A stretch of DNA of 10,466 bases, taken from the NCBI GenBank assembly GCA_947624855.1, contig CANQMC010000040.1:1-10466 (forward strand), in the 5' to 3' direction. Below, piece after piece: positions 1 through 7,226 of this stretch (within the stretch, counting starts at the first letter, position 1; each line of letters opens with the position of its first letter). The notes under the pieces were generated by a model. It saw only the letters and a list, made by a program, of their open reading frames with translations. It searched no databases and had not been told where the DNA came from. The position numbers and the translations under genes are program-made. Source of the DNA: an uncultured Bacilli bacterium (GTDB taxonomy: Bacteria > Bacillota_I > Bacilli_A > RF39 > UBA660).

Positions 1-92
1 TTCTTTTCTCCAATCTATATGATAATTATCTACTATCAACTATGTTAGACTTTTATCATTTATATTTAAATTATAAAGAAGTAAATGTAAAA

Positions 93-125
93 TGTCAATA
101 ATAAATGACACAATTTTCGTCATTT
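93..125. promoter_or_regulatory. Candidate operator: paired inverted repeats upstream of the HTH gene
   Basis: Two overlapping inverted repeats lie about 50 bases before the HTH gene. TGTCA (93-97) faces TGACA (106-110), and AAATGAC (103-109) faces GTCATTT (119-125) with a 9-base gap. The AAATGAC half-site occurs again at 714-720, past the gene's end. Phage-type repressors of this family usually bind such repeats and control their own promoter, so autoregulation is inferred. In DNA this A+T-rich, short repeats can arise by chance. Confidence 0.35.
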
Positions 126-154
126 TTAAAATTATTAAAAAATTAATGAGAGAA

Positions 155-160
155 TATAAT
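155..160 (+). promoter_or_regulatory. -10 box for the HTH gene, possibly leaderless
   Basis: A perfect TATAAT lies 12 bases before the ATG at 173. A start site about 7 bases downstream would leave a leader of only about 6 bases, excluding the weak TGGTGA sequence at 161-166 from the mRNA. No good -35 box is present at 16-18 bases. Either the transcript is nearly leaderless, or it starts further upstream and uses GGTG as a weak ribosome binding site. Confidence 0.4.
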
Positions 161-172
161 TGGTGAATTAAA

Positions 173-643
173 ATGAATTATAAAGAAAAACTAAAGTTTT
201 TAAGAGAGGAAAAAGAAGTAACTCAAGAGGAAGTTGCTAATATACTTGGTATTTCCAGAAGTACATATAATGATTATGAAAATCAAATAAGTATTTTACC
301 TATAAAACATATAAATATTCTTTGTAATTATTTTGATATATCAGTTGACTATTTATTTAATTTATCTATAACCAAAAAATATTTTTCAACGAATAAAGAA
401 ATTGATTTAAAAAAAGCTGGTATGAGATTAAAAGAATTTAGAAAAGAAAATAAATTAACACAAACTAAATTAGCAGAAATATTACACACAACATTTTCAA
501 CTATAGCTTTTTATGAAAAAGGAAGAAACCTTATATCTACAACTTTTTTATACTTAATATGTACTAAATATCAAATAAGTGCAGATTATTTACTTGGTAG
601 AATTGATAAAAAAATTACTTTTGATAAAAATAAAGATAAATAA
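173..643 (+). CDS. Tandem-HTH transcriptional regulator (XRE/Cro-CI type, two domains)
   Basis: The 156-residue protein contains two complete XRE-type DNA-binding domains in tandem, at about residues 3-64 and 83-145. Each has the family pattern: a first helix rich in Lys/Arg/Glu, then VTQEEVANILGISRSTYNDYE or the matching LTQTKLAEILHTTFSTIAFYE, and a closing DYLF or DYLL motif that normally ends such domains. There is no sensor, peptidase or dimerisation domain, so it is probably a DNA-binding repressor only. Two domains in one chain could let a monomer bind two half-sites. The start at 173 gives an immediate helix 1 and has no better alternative. It converges on the ATPase gene. Inverted repeats upstream suggest autoregulation. 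Targets cannot be read from the sequence. Confidence 0.85.
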   Translation: MNYKEKLKFLREEKEVTQEEVANILGISRSTYNDYENQISILPIKHINILCNYFDISVDYLFNLSITKKYFSTNKEIDLKKAGMRLKEFRKENKLTQTKLAEILHTTFSTIAFYEKGRNLISTTFLYLICTKYQISADYLLGRIDKKITFDKNKDK

Positions 644-646
644 TTT

Positions 647-682
647 AAAAAAAGCTGATTATTACTGAAAGTATAATAATCA
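647..682 (-). terminator. Intrinsic terminator of the DUF4143 ATPase gene
   Basis: On the minus strand a 9-bp perfect stem (674-682 with 656-664, 9-base loop) is followed two bases later by seven T (653-647). It lies about 50 bases after the ATPase stop codon. On the plus strand no T-run follows the stem, so it should not stop transcripts of the HTH gene efficiently. Confidence 0.7.
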
Positions 683-730
683 ACGTTAATAACAGTAGGT
701 GTTAGTTTATAATAAATGACTGAATTATTT

Positions 731-1936
731 TTATTCTTTATTTAATAACCAATCAATTACATTTATTTTAGTTATTCCTTCATAATCTGATTCTAAATCC
801 ATATCTAAAGTTATTAAATATTTAGGATAGTAATCTCCGGTTTTTTGTAATGATTTTAATTCTCTTTCTAATATTTTTTCATCTCTAACAGATAAAGCAA
901 CTTGATAATATTTTAAACCATCTCTATTTTGGGTTACAAAATCAATCTCTAAATCATCAACTTTACCAACATATACTTTATATCCTCTTCTTAATAGTTC
1001 TAAATAAACTATATTTTCTAATATATGTCCCATATCACTATCAGCTTTTTTACCCAATAGAAAGCTTCTTAATCCTTGATCTACAACATAATATTTATAA
1101 TCTCTTGCTAATAGATTCTTGCCTTTAACATCAAATCTTTCTGCTTTATATATTAAAAAACTTTCAAGAAAGGCAGATATATAATTTTCAACAGTGTGAT
1201 TACTTGTAGAAATACCTTTACTTGTTAATGTATCACTTATTTTTTTGGTAGATATTGGACTACCTATACTATCAAAAAGGAATTTTAAAACATTGTCTAA
1301 TAACATCTTATCACTTATATTATTCTTAGTAATTATATCTTTATATACTATTGTTGTAAATATTCCTTCTAAGTATGTATCTAAATCATTAGGATTATCC
1401 TTTAGTATAGAAATATTACCAGGCATACCACCATTTCTCATATAATCTAAAAAATACTCATAATTGCTTTTATTTGAATTATTAAATGCACTTAAGTATT
1501 CTTTAAATGATAATGGCAACATTTTTATTTCTACATATCTTCCAGATAATAATGTAGCTAACTCACCCGATAATAAATAAGCATTGGAACCAGTTATATA
1601 AACATCAACATTTTTTTTGATATACAAACTATCTACGGCTTTTTGAAACATAGGAACATTTTGAACTTCATCTAAAAAAACATAATATTGTTTTTTAGAA
1701 TCTATTTGTTTATTTACATAGTCATATAACTCTTTATAATCATTAAAACTATAATCAATATCTTCAAGATTTATTTTTATTATTTGATCATTTTTTATAC
1801 CATTTTCTTTTAAATAATTTATATATAAGTCAAATAATGTTGACTTACCACATCTTCTTATTCCTGTAATAACTTTGATTAAATCTTTATCTTTAAATCT
1901 TTTTAATTGATTAAGATATTCAGTTCTTTCTATCAT
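731..1936 (-). CDS. AAA_14/DUF4143 family ATP-binding protein
   Basis: The 401-residue protein has the standard architecture of this widespread prokaryotic family. An N-terminal P-loop ATPase carries Walker A GIRRCGKS (25-32), Walker B YVFLDEVQ (85-92) and a sensor-like YITGSNA (113-119). A winged-helix-like middle follows (about 210-265), then a C-terminal DUF4143 region. The C-terminal part has a PD-(D/E)XK-like pattern: LENIVYLELLRRGY (306-319), EIDFV (330-334) and YYQVA (343-347). Gln replaces the catalytic Lys typical of active nucleases, so cleavage is doubtful. The cellular role of the family is poorly known; DNA- or defence-related roles have been suggested but are not shown here. AGAGGTG lies 5 bases before the ATG. 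It is a single-gene unit with its own promoter and terminator. Confidence 0.88.
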   Translation of the reverse strand: MIERTEYLNQLKRFKDKDLIKVITGIRRCGKSTLFDLYINYLKENGIKNDQIIKINLEDIDYSFNDYKELYDYVNKQIDSKKQYYVFLDEVQNVPMFQKAVDSLYIKKNVDVYITGSNAYLLSGELATLLSGRYVEIKMLPLSFKEYLSAFNNSNKSNYEYFLDYMRNGGMPGNISILKDNPNDLDTYLEGIFTTIVYKDIITKNNISDKMLLDNVLKFLFDSIGSPISTKKISDTLTSKGISTSNHTVENYISAFLESFLIYKAERFDVKGKNLLARDYKYYVVDQGLRSFLLGKKADSDMGHILENIVYLELLRRGYKVYVGKVDDLEIDFVTQNRDGLKYYQVALSVRDEKILERELKSLQKTGDYYPKYLITLDMDLESDYEGITKINVIDWLLNKE

Positions 1937-1954
1937 GATTTCACCTCTTTTATA

Positions 1955-1983
1955 ATTGTATATTAAAATTAATCAAAAGTCAA
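1955..1983 (-). promoter_or_regulatory. Sigma-A-type promoter of the ATPase gene
   Basis: On the minus strand a TTGACT -35 box (1983-1978) is separated by exactly 17 bases from a TACAAT -10 box (1960-1955). Each matches five of six consensus positions. Transcription would begin near 1948-1950, just ahead of the AGAGGTG ribosome binding site, giving a leader of roughly 13 bases. Confidence 0.6.
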
Positions 1984-2035
1984 TCTTTTGGAAATATTTT
2001 TCCAAAAGTTATGATTTTCGACAAGTTTTGGAAAT
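1974..2035. repeat. Cluster of CTTTTGG/CAAAAG repeats at the ATPase promoter
   Basis: A perfect 10-bp inverted repeat, CTTTTGGAAA (1985-1994) and TTTCCAAAAG (1999-2008), sits two bases upstream of the -35 box. A further CAAAAG at 1974-1979 forms a second inverted repeat with the first arm and overlaps the -35 box. TTTTGGAAAT recurs directly at 2026-2035. The block fills the space between the promoter and the previous gene's terminator. It looks like an operator for an unknown regulator rather than a terminator, as no T-run follows on either strand. Confidence 0.5.
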
Positions 2036-2041
2036 AATTTT

Positions 2042-2069
2042 AAAAAAAGAATACTAGTCTTTAGTATTC
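2042..2069 (-). terminator. Intrinsic terminator overlapping the end of the Bax inhibitor-like gene
   Basis: On the minus strand GAATACTA (2069-2062) and TAGTATTC (2056-2049) form a perfect 8-bp stem with a 5-base loop, followed directly by seven T (2048-2042). The stem contains the final codons and the TAG stop of the gene it ends. Confidence 0.85.
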
Positions 2070-2695
2070 CCAAAAATTGATAATAATTCAAGAAATATAT
2101 TAATAAAGTCTAAGTATAATTGGAAAGCTCCATTAATTGCTATAACTTCATTATTAATACCAGATTCATTTAATCTTTTTAGTTGTTGAATATCATGAGC
2201 TGTAAATCCAAAGAAAATTAATATTATAATAATTGATAAGATTAAATCAAATGTCGAATTATTTAAGAATAGATTTACTATAACACAAATAATAACTGCT
2301 AGTAAGGCCATTAAAAGAAATGTTCCTATTTTACTTAAATCTAATTTGGTAAAATAACCAATAAAAGCAAATAAAGCAAATACTACTGCTGATATTAAAA
2401 ATATATACATAACTGAACTTATTTCAAATCCAATAAATACACTAGAAAATGTTAAACCACTTACAAATGAATATAATAAGAAACATATTTTAGCAGTTGT
2501 AGGTTGCATTTTATGAACTCTAGCAGAAAAAAATATTACTAAACCAAATTCTAATATAATTAATATCCAAAATAATGGACTATTAAAAACACTTTGAATC
2601 ATGTTTTCATTAATTGATACAAAATAACCAGTTGCAAATGTTACTAGTAAACCAACAAACATCCATAAAAATGTTTGAGATAATAATTTGTTCAT
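2054..2695 (-). CDS. Bax inhibitor-1/YccA family membrane protein
   Basis: The 213-residue, very hydrophobic protein has about seven membrane segments (roughly 7-27, 41-58, 69-90, 95-115, 122-144, 149-167 and 187-208), as in bacterial YetJ/YbhL homologues. The signature end GAFQLYLDFINIFLELL closely follows the family's C-terminal motif. Asp168 (in TAHDIQ) and Asp196 (in YLDFIN) match the acidic pair that gates the pH-dependent calcium leak in B. subtilis YetJ, so calcium or ion leak across the cytoplasmic membrane is a reasonable inference. AGGAGG lies 5 bases before the ATG. It has its own promoter inside the end of the upstream gene and a terminator overlapping its stop. Confidence 0.9.
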   Translation of the reverse strand: MNKLLSQTFLWMFVGLLVTFATGYFVSINENMIQSVFNSPLFWILIILEFGLVIFFSARVHKMQPTTAKICFLLYSFVSGLTFSSVFIGFEISSVMYIFLISAVVFALFAFIGYFTKLDLSKIGTFLLMALLAVIICVIVNLFLNNSTFDLILSIIIILIFFGFTAHDIQQLKRLNESGINNEVIAINGAFQLYLDFINIFLELLSIFGNTKD

Positions 2696-2717
2696 CTTTC
2701 CCTCCTCTTATATTTAT

Positions 2718-2746
2718 ATTATAGCATATTTCTTCTTTTAAGTAAA
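2718..2746 (-). promoter_or_regulatory. Extended -10 promoter of the Bax inhibitor-like gene
   Basis: On the minus strand a perfect TATAAT (2723-2718) is preceded by TGC, which makes an extended -10 element. A weaker TTTACT -35 lies 17 bases upstream (2746-2741). The -35 and most of the spacer are inside the last codons of the YwaF-like gene. The start is expected near 2711, about 15 bases before the gene. Confidence 0.6.
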
Positions 2747-3468
2747 TTATTAGCTTGTTTATTCCAAAATAATGCTAATCCACATATTAATATTATACCT
2801 GTTATTTCTAAGATTATAATAGGATGAATATTTTTTAAAAATGGTAATAAATCTAATATAAACTTAGGTATAGAATTTGAAAAACAATAATTAGTTTTAA
2901 ATAAATAATTAAAAATAATCATAAAGATAAAATATATATTTAAAATAAAAAATAATTTTAATAGATCTTTTTTATAAATATGTTTAGGATATAAATAAAA
3001 AGTTAAAATACCTCCGATTAAAAAAATGTGATGGCAAATAACATAAGAATAAAAATTAAAAGATTCTAAAACACTTGGAACATCAAAAAAGATAATTGCG
3101 GCGATTGGTCCTAAAAAACATAATAAATAATTGTATTTAAATAATTTTTCTTTATTAAATAAAATAGTATAAATATAAAAATAATTAGATATATAACATA
3201 AATGAAAAGGTAACATAGTATTAAAATTAAAATTATGGTAGTATAATGCAGATATATATAATATAATCATATTTAAAAGTAAAAATAAGGCTATTAATTT
3301 TGTTATTATTTTTTTAGTTTTGATATTTAAATTAGTTAGTTTAAAACGATTATGATAAATAATAATAAAACTTATTATAATTATTAATATTAGAAAAAGA
3401 TGTGTTTTTCCAAATAATTTAAAGGGTATAGTAATTTTTTCATCAATAAAAAATTCTTTTAAATTCAT
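2719..3468 (-). CDS. YwaF family (TIGR02206-like) integral membrane protein
   Basis: The 249-residue protein has about seven membrane segments separated by short, Lys-rich loops. LPFHLC (86-91), inside the third segment, matches the conserved LP(L/F)HLC motif of the uncharacterised YwaF family, and a His pair (146-147) follows in a later segment. The function of the family is unknown. The start at 3468 lacks any ribosome binding site; a perfect TATAAT ends six bases upstream, so the mRNA may be leaderless. It follows ychF by 33 bases, and the next gene starts 23 bases past its stop. The coding sequence is even richer in A+T than its neighbours. Confidence 0.8.
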   Translation of the reverse strand: MNLKEFFIDEKITIPFKLFGKTHLFLILIIIISFIIIYHNRFKLTNLNIKTKKIITKLIALFLLLNMIILYISALYYHNFNFNTMLPFHLCYISNYFYIYTILFNKEKLFKYNYLLCFLGPIAAIIFFDVPSVLESFNFYSYVICHHIFLIGGILTFYLYPKHIYKKDLLKLFFILNIYFIFMIIFNYLFKTNYCFSNSIPKFILDLLPFLKNIHPIIILEITGIILICGLALFWNKQANNLLKRRNML

Positions 3469-3474
3469 ATTTTT

Positions 3475-3480
3475 ATTATA
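3475..3480 (-). promoter_or_regulatory. -10 box directly before the YwaF-like gene, suggesting a leaderless mRNA
   Basis: TATAAT reads on the minus strand from 3480 to 3475 and is followed by six bases and then the ATG. Transcription starting at or beside the A of the ATG would give a leaderless message, consistent with the absence of any Shine-Dalgarno sequence. No convincing -35 box is present at 16-18 bases, so read-through from ychF may also feed this gene. Confidence 0.45.
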
Positions 3481-3501
3481 TGTAGTTTAAAAGAACTTAT
3501 G

Positions 3502-4602
3502 CTAAACATTAAATCTAAAATAAACTATATCGCCATCTTGCATCAAATAATCTTTGCCTTCTAGTCTTAATTTACCAGCTTCTTTAACTTTTAATTCAGA
3601 ACCATATTCTTTTAAATTATCAAAACTGGTTATTTCGGCTTTAATAAAACCTTTTTCAATATCACTATGGATTAAACCAGCACAAGCTTTGGCATTCATT
3701 CCTTTTTTGAAGGTCCAAGCTCGGCATTCATCAGGTCCACTGGTGAAAAAGGTGGCTAAACCTAATAAATTATAAGTAGCAAATATTAATTTATCAAGGC
3801 CACTGTTTTTTATACCTAATTCTTCTAAAAATACTTTTTTATCATCATCTGATAATTCAGATAATTCTGATTCCATTTTAGCACACATAACAATGACTCC
3901 ACTTTGTTCTTTACTGGCATATTCTTTTAATAATTTTGTATAATTATTATCGCCTACTATAACATCCTCTTCTAAAACATTTGCAGCATAAATTAAAGGT
4001 TTTAAAGTTATAAAATTAAAAGGACGCATTATTAATAATTCTTCAGGAGTAAATTCTACTCTTCTTAAAGGAATATTTTGTTCTAGATTAGTTTTGGCTT
4101 TGGTTAAAGTATTTACTTCTAAAACTGTTTCTTTATCTTTAGTAGTTTCAGCTTTTTTGATGATTTTTGTTAAACGATTTTCAATTATTTCTAAATCAGC
4201 TAAAATAAGTTCAACATTAATTATTTCAATATCTCTTATAGGATCAGTTTTACCTTCAACATGAGTTATAAATTCACCATCAAAACAACGAACTACTTCT
4301 ACAATAGCATCTGTTTCTCTAATATGACTTAAAAATTTATTGCCTAAGCCTTCACCTTTTGATGCTCCTTTTACTAAACCCGCTATATCTGTAAATTCAA
4401 ATGTAGTTGGAACTAAACTTTTTGGTAAATATAAATCATTTAAATAACTTAATCTTTCATCAGGAACAGTTACCATTCCAACATTAGGATCAATGGTAGC
4501 AAAAGGATAATTAGCTGCAAGAATATTTTTTTTAGTTATAGCATTAAATAAAGTAGATTTGCCAACATTAGGTAAACCCACTATACCGGCTTTTAAACTC
4601 AT
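3502..4602 (-). CDS. ychF: Redox-regulated ATPase YchF (Obg-related, ribosome-associated)
   Basis: The 366-residue protein is full length for the universally conserved YchF/OLA1 family, which hydrolyses ATP rather than GTP and binds ribosomes. P-loop GLPNVGKS (9-16), DIAGLVKG (72-79) and the NVxE nucleotide-specificity motif (NVLE, 208-211) are visible. A helical insert (about 130-200) and a C-terminal TGS domain (about 283-366) complete it. The start at 4602 is chosen because AGGAGGT lies 6 bases upstream and MSLKAGIVGLPNVGKS is the family N-terminus. The frame runs on upstream to 4665, but that stretch crosses the promoter. It follows the parAB operon, a common Firmicutes order, and has its own promoter. 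Confidence 0.96.
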   Translation of the reverse strand: MSLKAGIVGLPNVGKSTLFNAITKKNILAANYPFATIDPNVGMVTVPDERLSYLNDLYLPKSLVPTTFEFTDIAGLVKGASKGEGLGNKFLSHIRETDAIVEVVRCFDGEFITHVEGKTDPIRDIEIINVELILADLEIIENRLTKIIKKAETTKDKETVLEVNTLTKAKTNLEQNIPLRRVEFTPEELLIMRPFNFITLKPLIYAANVLEEDVIVGDNNYTKLLKEYASKEQSGVIVMCAKMESELSELSDDDKKVFLEELGIKNSGLDKLIFATYNLLGLATFFTSGPDECRAWTFKKGMNAKACAGLIHSDIEKGFIKAEITSFDNLKEYGSELKVKEAGKLRLEGKDYLMQDGDIVYFRFNV

Positions 4603-4636
4603 ATTTATACCTCCTATTTGTAAATTACTAATATAT

Positions 4637-4665
4637 ATTAAACCATAAATTAGAATATTAAGCAA
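4637..4665 (-). promoter_or_regulatory. Promoter of ychF (extended -10)
   Basis: On the minus strand TTTAAT (4642-4637) is preceded by TGG, forming an extended -10. TTGCTT (4665-4660) lies 17 bases upstream as a poor -35. The start near 4630 would give a leader of about 28 bases ending in the strong AGGAGGT site. It lies immediately after the terminator of the transporter gene, so ychF is separately initiated. Confidence 0.5.
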
Positions 4666-4666
4666 G

Positions 4667-4691
4667 AAAAAATATCTAATTAAAGATATTT
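4667..4691 (-). terminator. Weak intrinsic terminator after the AbgT-family gene
   Basis: On the minus strand an 8-bp all-weak stem (4691-4684 with 4677-4670, 6-base loop) merges into a run of T extending to 4667. It begins at the last base of the transporter stop codon. The A+T-only stem core may allow some read-through into ychF. Confidence 0.55.
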
Positions 4692-6238
4692 TAAATATTT
4701 ACTACTCCATGAATACCTATTGGTAAACCTATTATAAACCAAATAATTAATATGGCTAATAATATTATACCAGTGATAACACTGTAAGGTAATTGATATT
4801 TTAAAGTTTTAAAGAAATTAATTGGTTTTTTATTTTGATTATATTTTTCTAAATAGGCAAGATAGATTACATAATAAGCAAATAATGGTGATAATCCCAT
4901 AGTCATGCTTTCACCAAAACGGAATATGACTTGAGTAAATTCAGGTGAAATACCAACATTCATTAATGCTGGGACTGCTATACCGGCCATGATTGCCCAT
5001 TTAAAACTAGAATTTGGTAAAAAGATTGTGGATAAAGCACTAATTATAAACAATATTATTATAAGAGGTATGGCTCCTAAAGAATCTATTGTTAAAATAT
5101 TTGTTAAAGCTGCGGTTATTACTTCCCCTATATTTGTATGTTTAAAAATACTAATAAATGTTGATGCTAAGAAAATAATAACTAAAGTTTTACCAATTCC
5201 ATCTAAACTATGTCCTAAATCGTCACATAAATCTTTATTATTTTTAATAGTTTTAGCTCCTATTCCATAGAAGAATCCTAAAATAATAAATAATATAGTT
5301 ACAACAAAGACAAAGCCATTACTAAAGAATGAGGTTGCACTAAATAGCTTATCAATATAAAATACTTCATTATAATCTAGTAAAGCTCCTGATAAAGGAA
5401 GACCAGGAATTATACAATAAATAAAGAATAAGAAATATAATAAACCCGCTCCACAAGCTAATATTAAACCTTTTAATTCACGATTAGTAATAGTAAATTC
5501 TTCTTCCATTTCAGTTTCGGGAAATTCATATTTTGGTAATCTTGGAGCAATATAATTTTCAGTTATTAAAGTTATGGCAAAAGCTACTAAAATTAAAGCA
5601 ATAGTCATAATACCAAAAAATGAGGTTGTTCCTAATGTATAACTAGGATTAATCATATGTGCCCCTAGTAAAGTATTTGTTAATAAAGCAGAATCACTAC
5701 TAGTAAAGAAGATATTTAAACCTGTACCAATAGTTAAAGCGGCATAACTAGAAATAATACCAATATAAGGATTTCTTCTACCATAGCTAAATATTAAGGC
5801 ACTTAAAGGTATCATAATAACAAATGGTAAATATCCCATTATACTTGATAATAAACAAAATAATACTAAAAAGAAGGTTACAGTTGTTTTTTTGGTCTTT
5901 TTAGTTAAAAGGGTTACAACTGTTTTTAAAAAACCACTTTTTTCCATAACCCCAATACCAATCAATATTATAATTAAACTTGATAAAGGAGTAAAGGAAA
6001 CAAAATTGGAAACAGTTGTGGTAAATATATATTTTAAACCACTTAAACTAAATAATGATTCAACACTTACTAATCCTTGAGTATATTCTAAAGATATATC
6101 ATTACTTATAGTATTATATGTTACTTGAACTCCAATTAATGATAAAAAACCACTGATAACAATTGTTATTAATATTAATATTAAAAGGGTCATTATAGGA
6201 TCAAGTGTTATTCTTTCCTTAAGGTTTCTTTTCTTCAT
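4691..6238 (-). CDS. AbgT family transporter
   Basis: The 515-residue polytopic membrane protein resembles the AbgT family (p-aminobenzoyl-glutamate transporters; some members export antifolates). Family-like stretches include the segment with SNFVSFTPLSSLIIILIGIG, the re-entrant region around MGYLPFVIMIPLSALIF, NIFFTSSDSALL, and near the C-terminus FLPNSSFKWAIMAGIAVPAL followed by SPEFTQVIFRFGESMT. The substrate cannot be read and may not be p-aminobenzoyl-glutamate. ATG at 6238 is preferred to the in-frame GTG at 6247, because that GTG is part of the AGGTG ribosome binding site six bases before the ATG. The gene overlaps the DUF951 gene by 20 bases, ends the parA-led operon and is an unusual passenger there. 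Confidence 0.85.
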   Translation of the reverse strand: MKKRNLKERITLDPIMTLLILILITIVISGFLSLIGVQVTYNTISNDISLEYTQGLVSVESLFSLSGLKYIFTTTVSNFVSFTPLSSLIIILIGIGVMEKSGFLKTVVTLLTKKTKKTTVTFFLVLFCLLSSIMGYLPFVIMIPLSALIFSYGRRNPYIGIISSYAALTIGTGLNIFFTSSDSALLTNTLLGAHMINPSYTLGTTSFFGIMTIALILVAFAITLITENYIAPRLPKYEFPETEMEEEFTITNRELKGLILACGAGLLYFLFFIYCIIPGLPLSGALLDYNEVFYIDKLFSATSFFSNGFVFVVTILFIILGFFYGIGAKTIKNNKDLCDDLGHSLDGIGKTLVIIFLASTFISIFKHTNIGEVITAALTNILTIDSLGAIPLIIILFIISALSTIFLPNSSFKWAIMAGIAVPALMNVGISPEFTQVIFRFGESMTMGLSPLFAYYVIYLAYLEKYNQNKKPINFFKTLKYQLPYSVITGIILLAILIIWFIIGLPIGIHGVVNI

Positions 6239-6425
6239 TTGTTTCACCTACAATCTTTTTAACTTTACGAATAAATTCTAAACGATCAAGCATTACTTCT
6301 CGACCGCAGTTTAAACATTTTATTTTAATATCAACACCATTTCTTATTATTTGCCAATTATTGGTACCACAAGCATGAGGCTTTTTCATGATAACATAAT
6401 CGTTTAATTTAAATGTCTTGTCCAT
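6219..6425 (-). CDS. DUF951 (YyzM-like) small zinc-ribbon protein
   Basis: The 68-residue protein matches DUF951. A start such as FKLNDYVIMKKPHACG is followed by WQIIRNGVDIKIKCLNCGREVMLDR, with a Lys-rich tail. Cys19, Cys37 and Cys40 with His17 form a likely zinc site. The function is unknown. The family commonly sits between parB and ychF in Firmicutes, as here. ATG at 6425 is chosen over an upstream in-frame ATG at 6473, because the extra 16 residues are not family-like and lie inside the mscS reading frame, and GAGGT lies 5 bases before 6425. It overlaps the mscS-like gene by 17 bases and the transporter gene by 20, which suggests translational coupling. Confidence 0.9.
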   Translation of the reverse strand: MDKTFKLNDYVIMKKPHACGTNNWQIIRNGVDIKIKCLNCGREVMLDRLEFIRKVKKIVGETNEEKKP

Positions 6426-7224
6426 GATGTACCTCGATTTGATTAAATGGTATTTTAATTTTATTTTTGTCATATGCTTCTTTTACTCTTTTTAACATTT
6501 CTCTTTTTACTTGATATCTTTCAGCATTTGGACAATGTACTACAATTAAATATTTAACACTTGAAGAAGATAATTCATTTACACCACGATATTCACTAGT
6601 TGGTAAAATTACTTTATCTTCAATTGCTTTATTTATTACTTCAGTTAATACTTTTTCGACTTTATTACATTTTTCTTCATAAGCTGTATCTATATTTATA
6701 TATAATTCTGAATGTTTTTGAGATGCATTAATAATTGTATCAATATTACGATTGGCTACAATTAAAACTTCACCATTAAAACCTTTTATTTTGGTGGTAC
6801 GAAGTCCTAATTCAATTACTTCACCAACAAAATCTTTATATGTTACTAAATCACCAACTGCTAAATAATTTTCTAATATTAAAGATATTCCAGCGATTAA
6901 ATCTTTAACTGTATCTTGAAGAGCAAGGCCTAAAACTACTCCTGCAATACCAATTGACGCTACTAAACTTTTAGTATCAACACCATAAAAATCTAAAATA
7001 ATTAAAATTGCTAAAATAATTACTATATATTTAAAAATACTTTGAAATAATTTAATAATTGTTTTTCTTCTTTTAATTTCATAATTTGTTTTTCCTGTAA
7101 TTAATATTTTAGAAATAATATTATTAGAAATATTAATTATAATAAATGAAAAGGCTATTACTAAAGCAGTTCCAAATATTTGTTTAGTCATAATAATTTC
7201 TAAAGCTTTTATTAAAAAATCCAT
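6409..7224 (-). CDS. Small-conductance mechanosensitive channel, MscS family
   Basis: The 271-residue protein has three predicted membrane segments (about 14-42, 60-80 and 85-120). The third contains the Gly/Ala-rich pore helix SIGIAGVVLGLALQDTVKDL typical of MscS. The beta domain follows with ENYLAVGDLVTY (118-129), GEVIELGLRTTKIKGFNGE and ANRNI (157-161), then an alpha/beta C-terminal domain. The channel opens under membrane tension to release solutes during osmotic downshock. The size fits the short YkuT-like class. AAGGAG lies 7 bases before the ATG, inside the end of parB, and the gap to parB is only two bases. It overlaps the next gene by 17 bases. Confidence 0.95.
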   Translation of the reverse strand: MDFLIKALEIIMTKQIFGTALVIAFSFIIINISNNIISKILITGKTNYEIKRRKTIIKLFQSIFKYIVIILAILIILDFYGVDTKSLVASIGIAGVVLGLALQDTVKDLIAGISLILENYLAVGDLVTYKDFVGEVIELGLRTTKIKGFNGEVLIVANRNIDTIINASQKHSELYINIDTAYEEKCNKVEKVLTEVINKAIEDKVILPTSEYRGVNELSSSSVKYLIVVHCPNAERYQVKREMLKRVKEAYDKNKIKIPFNQIEVHHGQDI

Positions 7225-7226
7225 GA

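Noticed and set aside
1245..1445. Plus-strand open frame of 66 codons
   Set aside because: It lies wholly inside the ATPase gene on the other strand and has no ribosome binding site or recognisable motif; similar plus-strand frames at 3554, 4989, 5892 and 7402 were dropped for the same reason.
4603..4665. Upstream start for ychF giving 387 residues
   Set aside because: The extension crosses the extended -10 promoter and the AGGAGGT site; the family N-terminus begins at 4602.
6426..6473. Upstream start for the DUF951 gene giving 84 residues
   Set aside because: The extra 16 residues are not family-like and lie in the mscS-like coding sequence; the ATG at 6425 has a well-spaced GAGGT and gives the usual family length.
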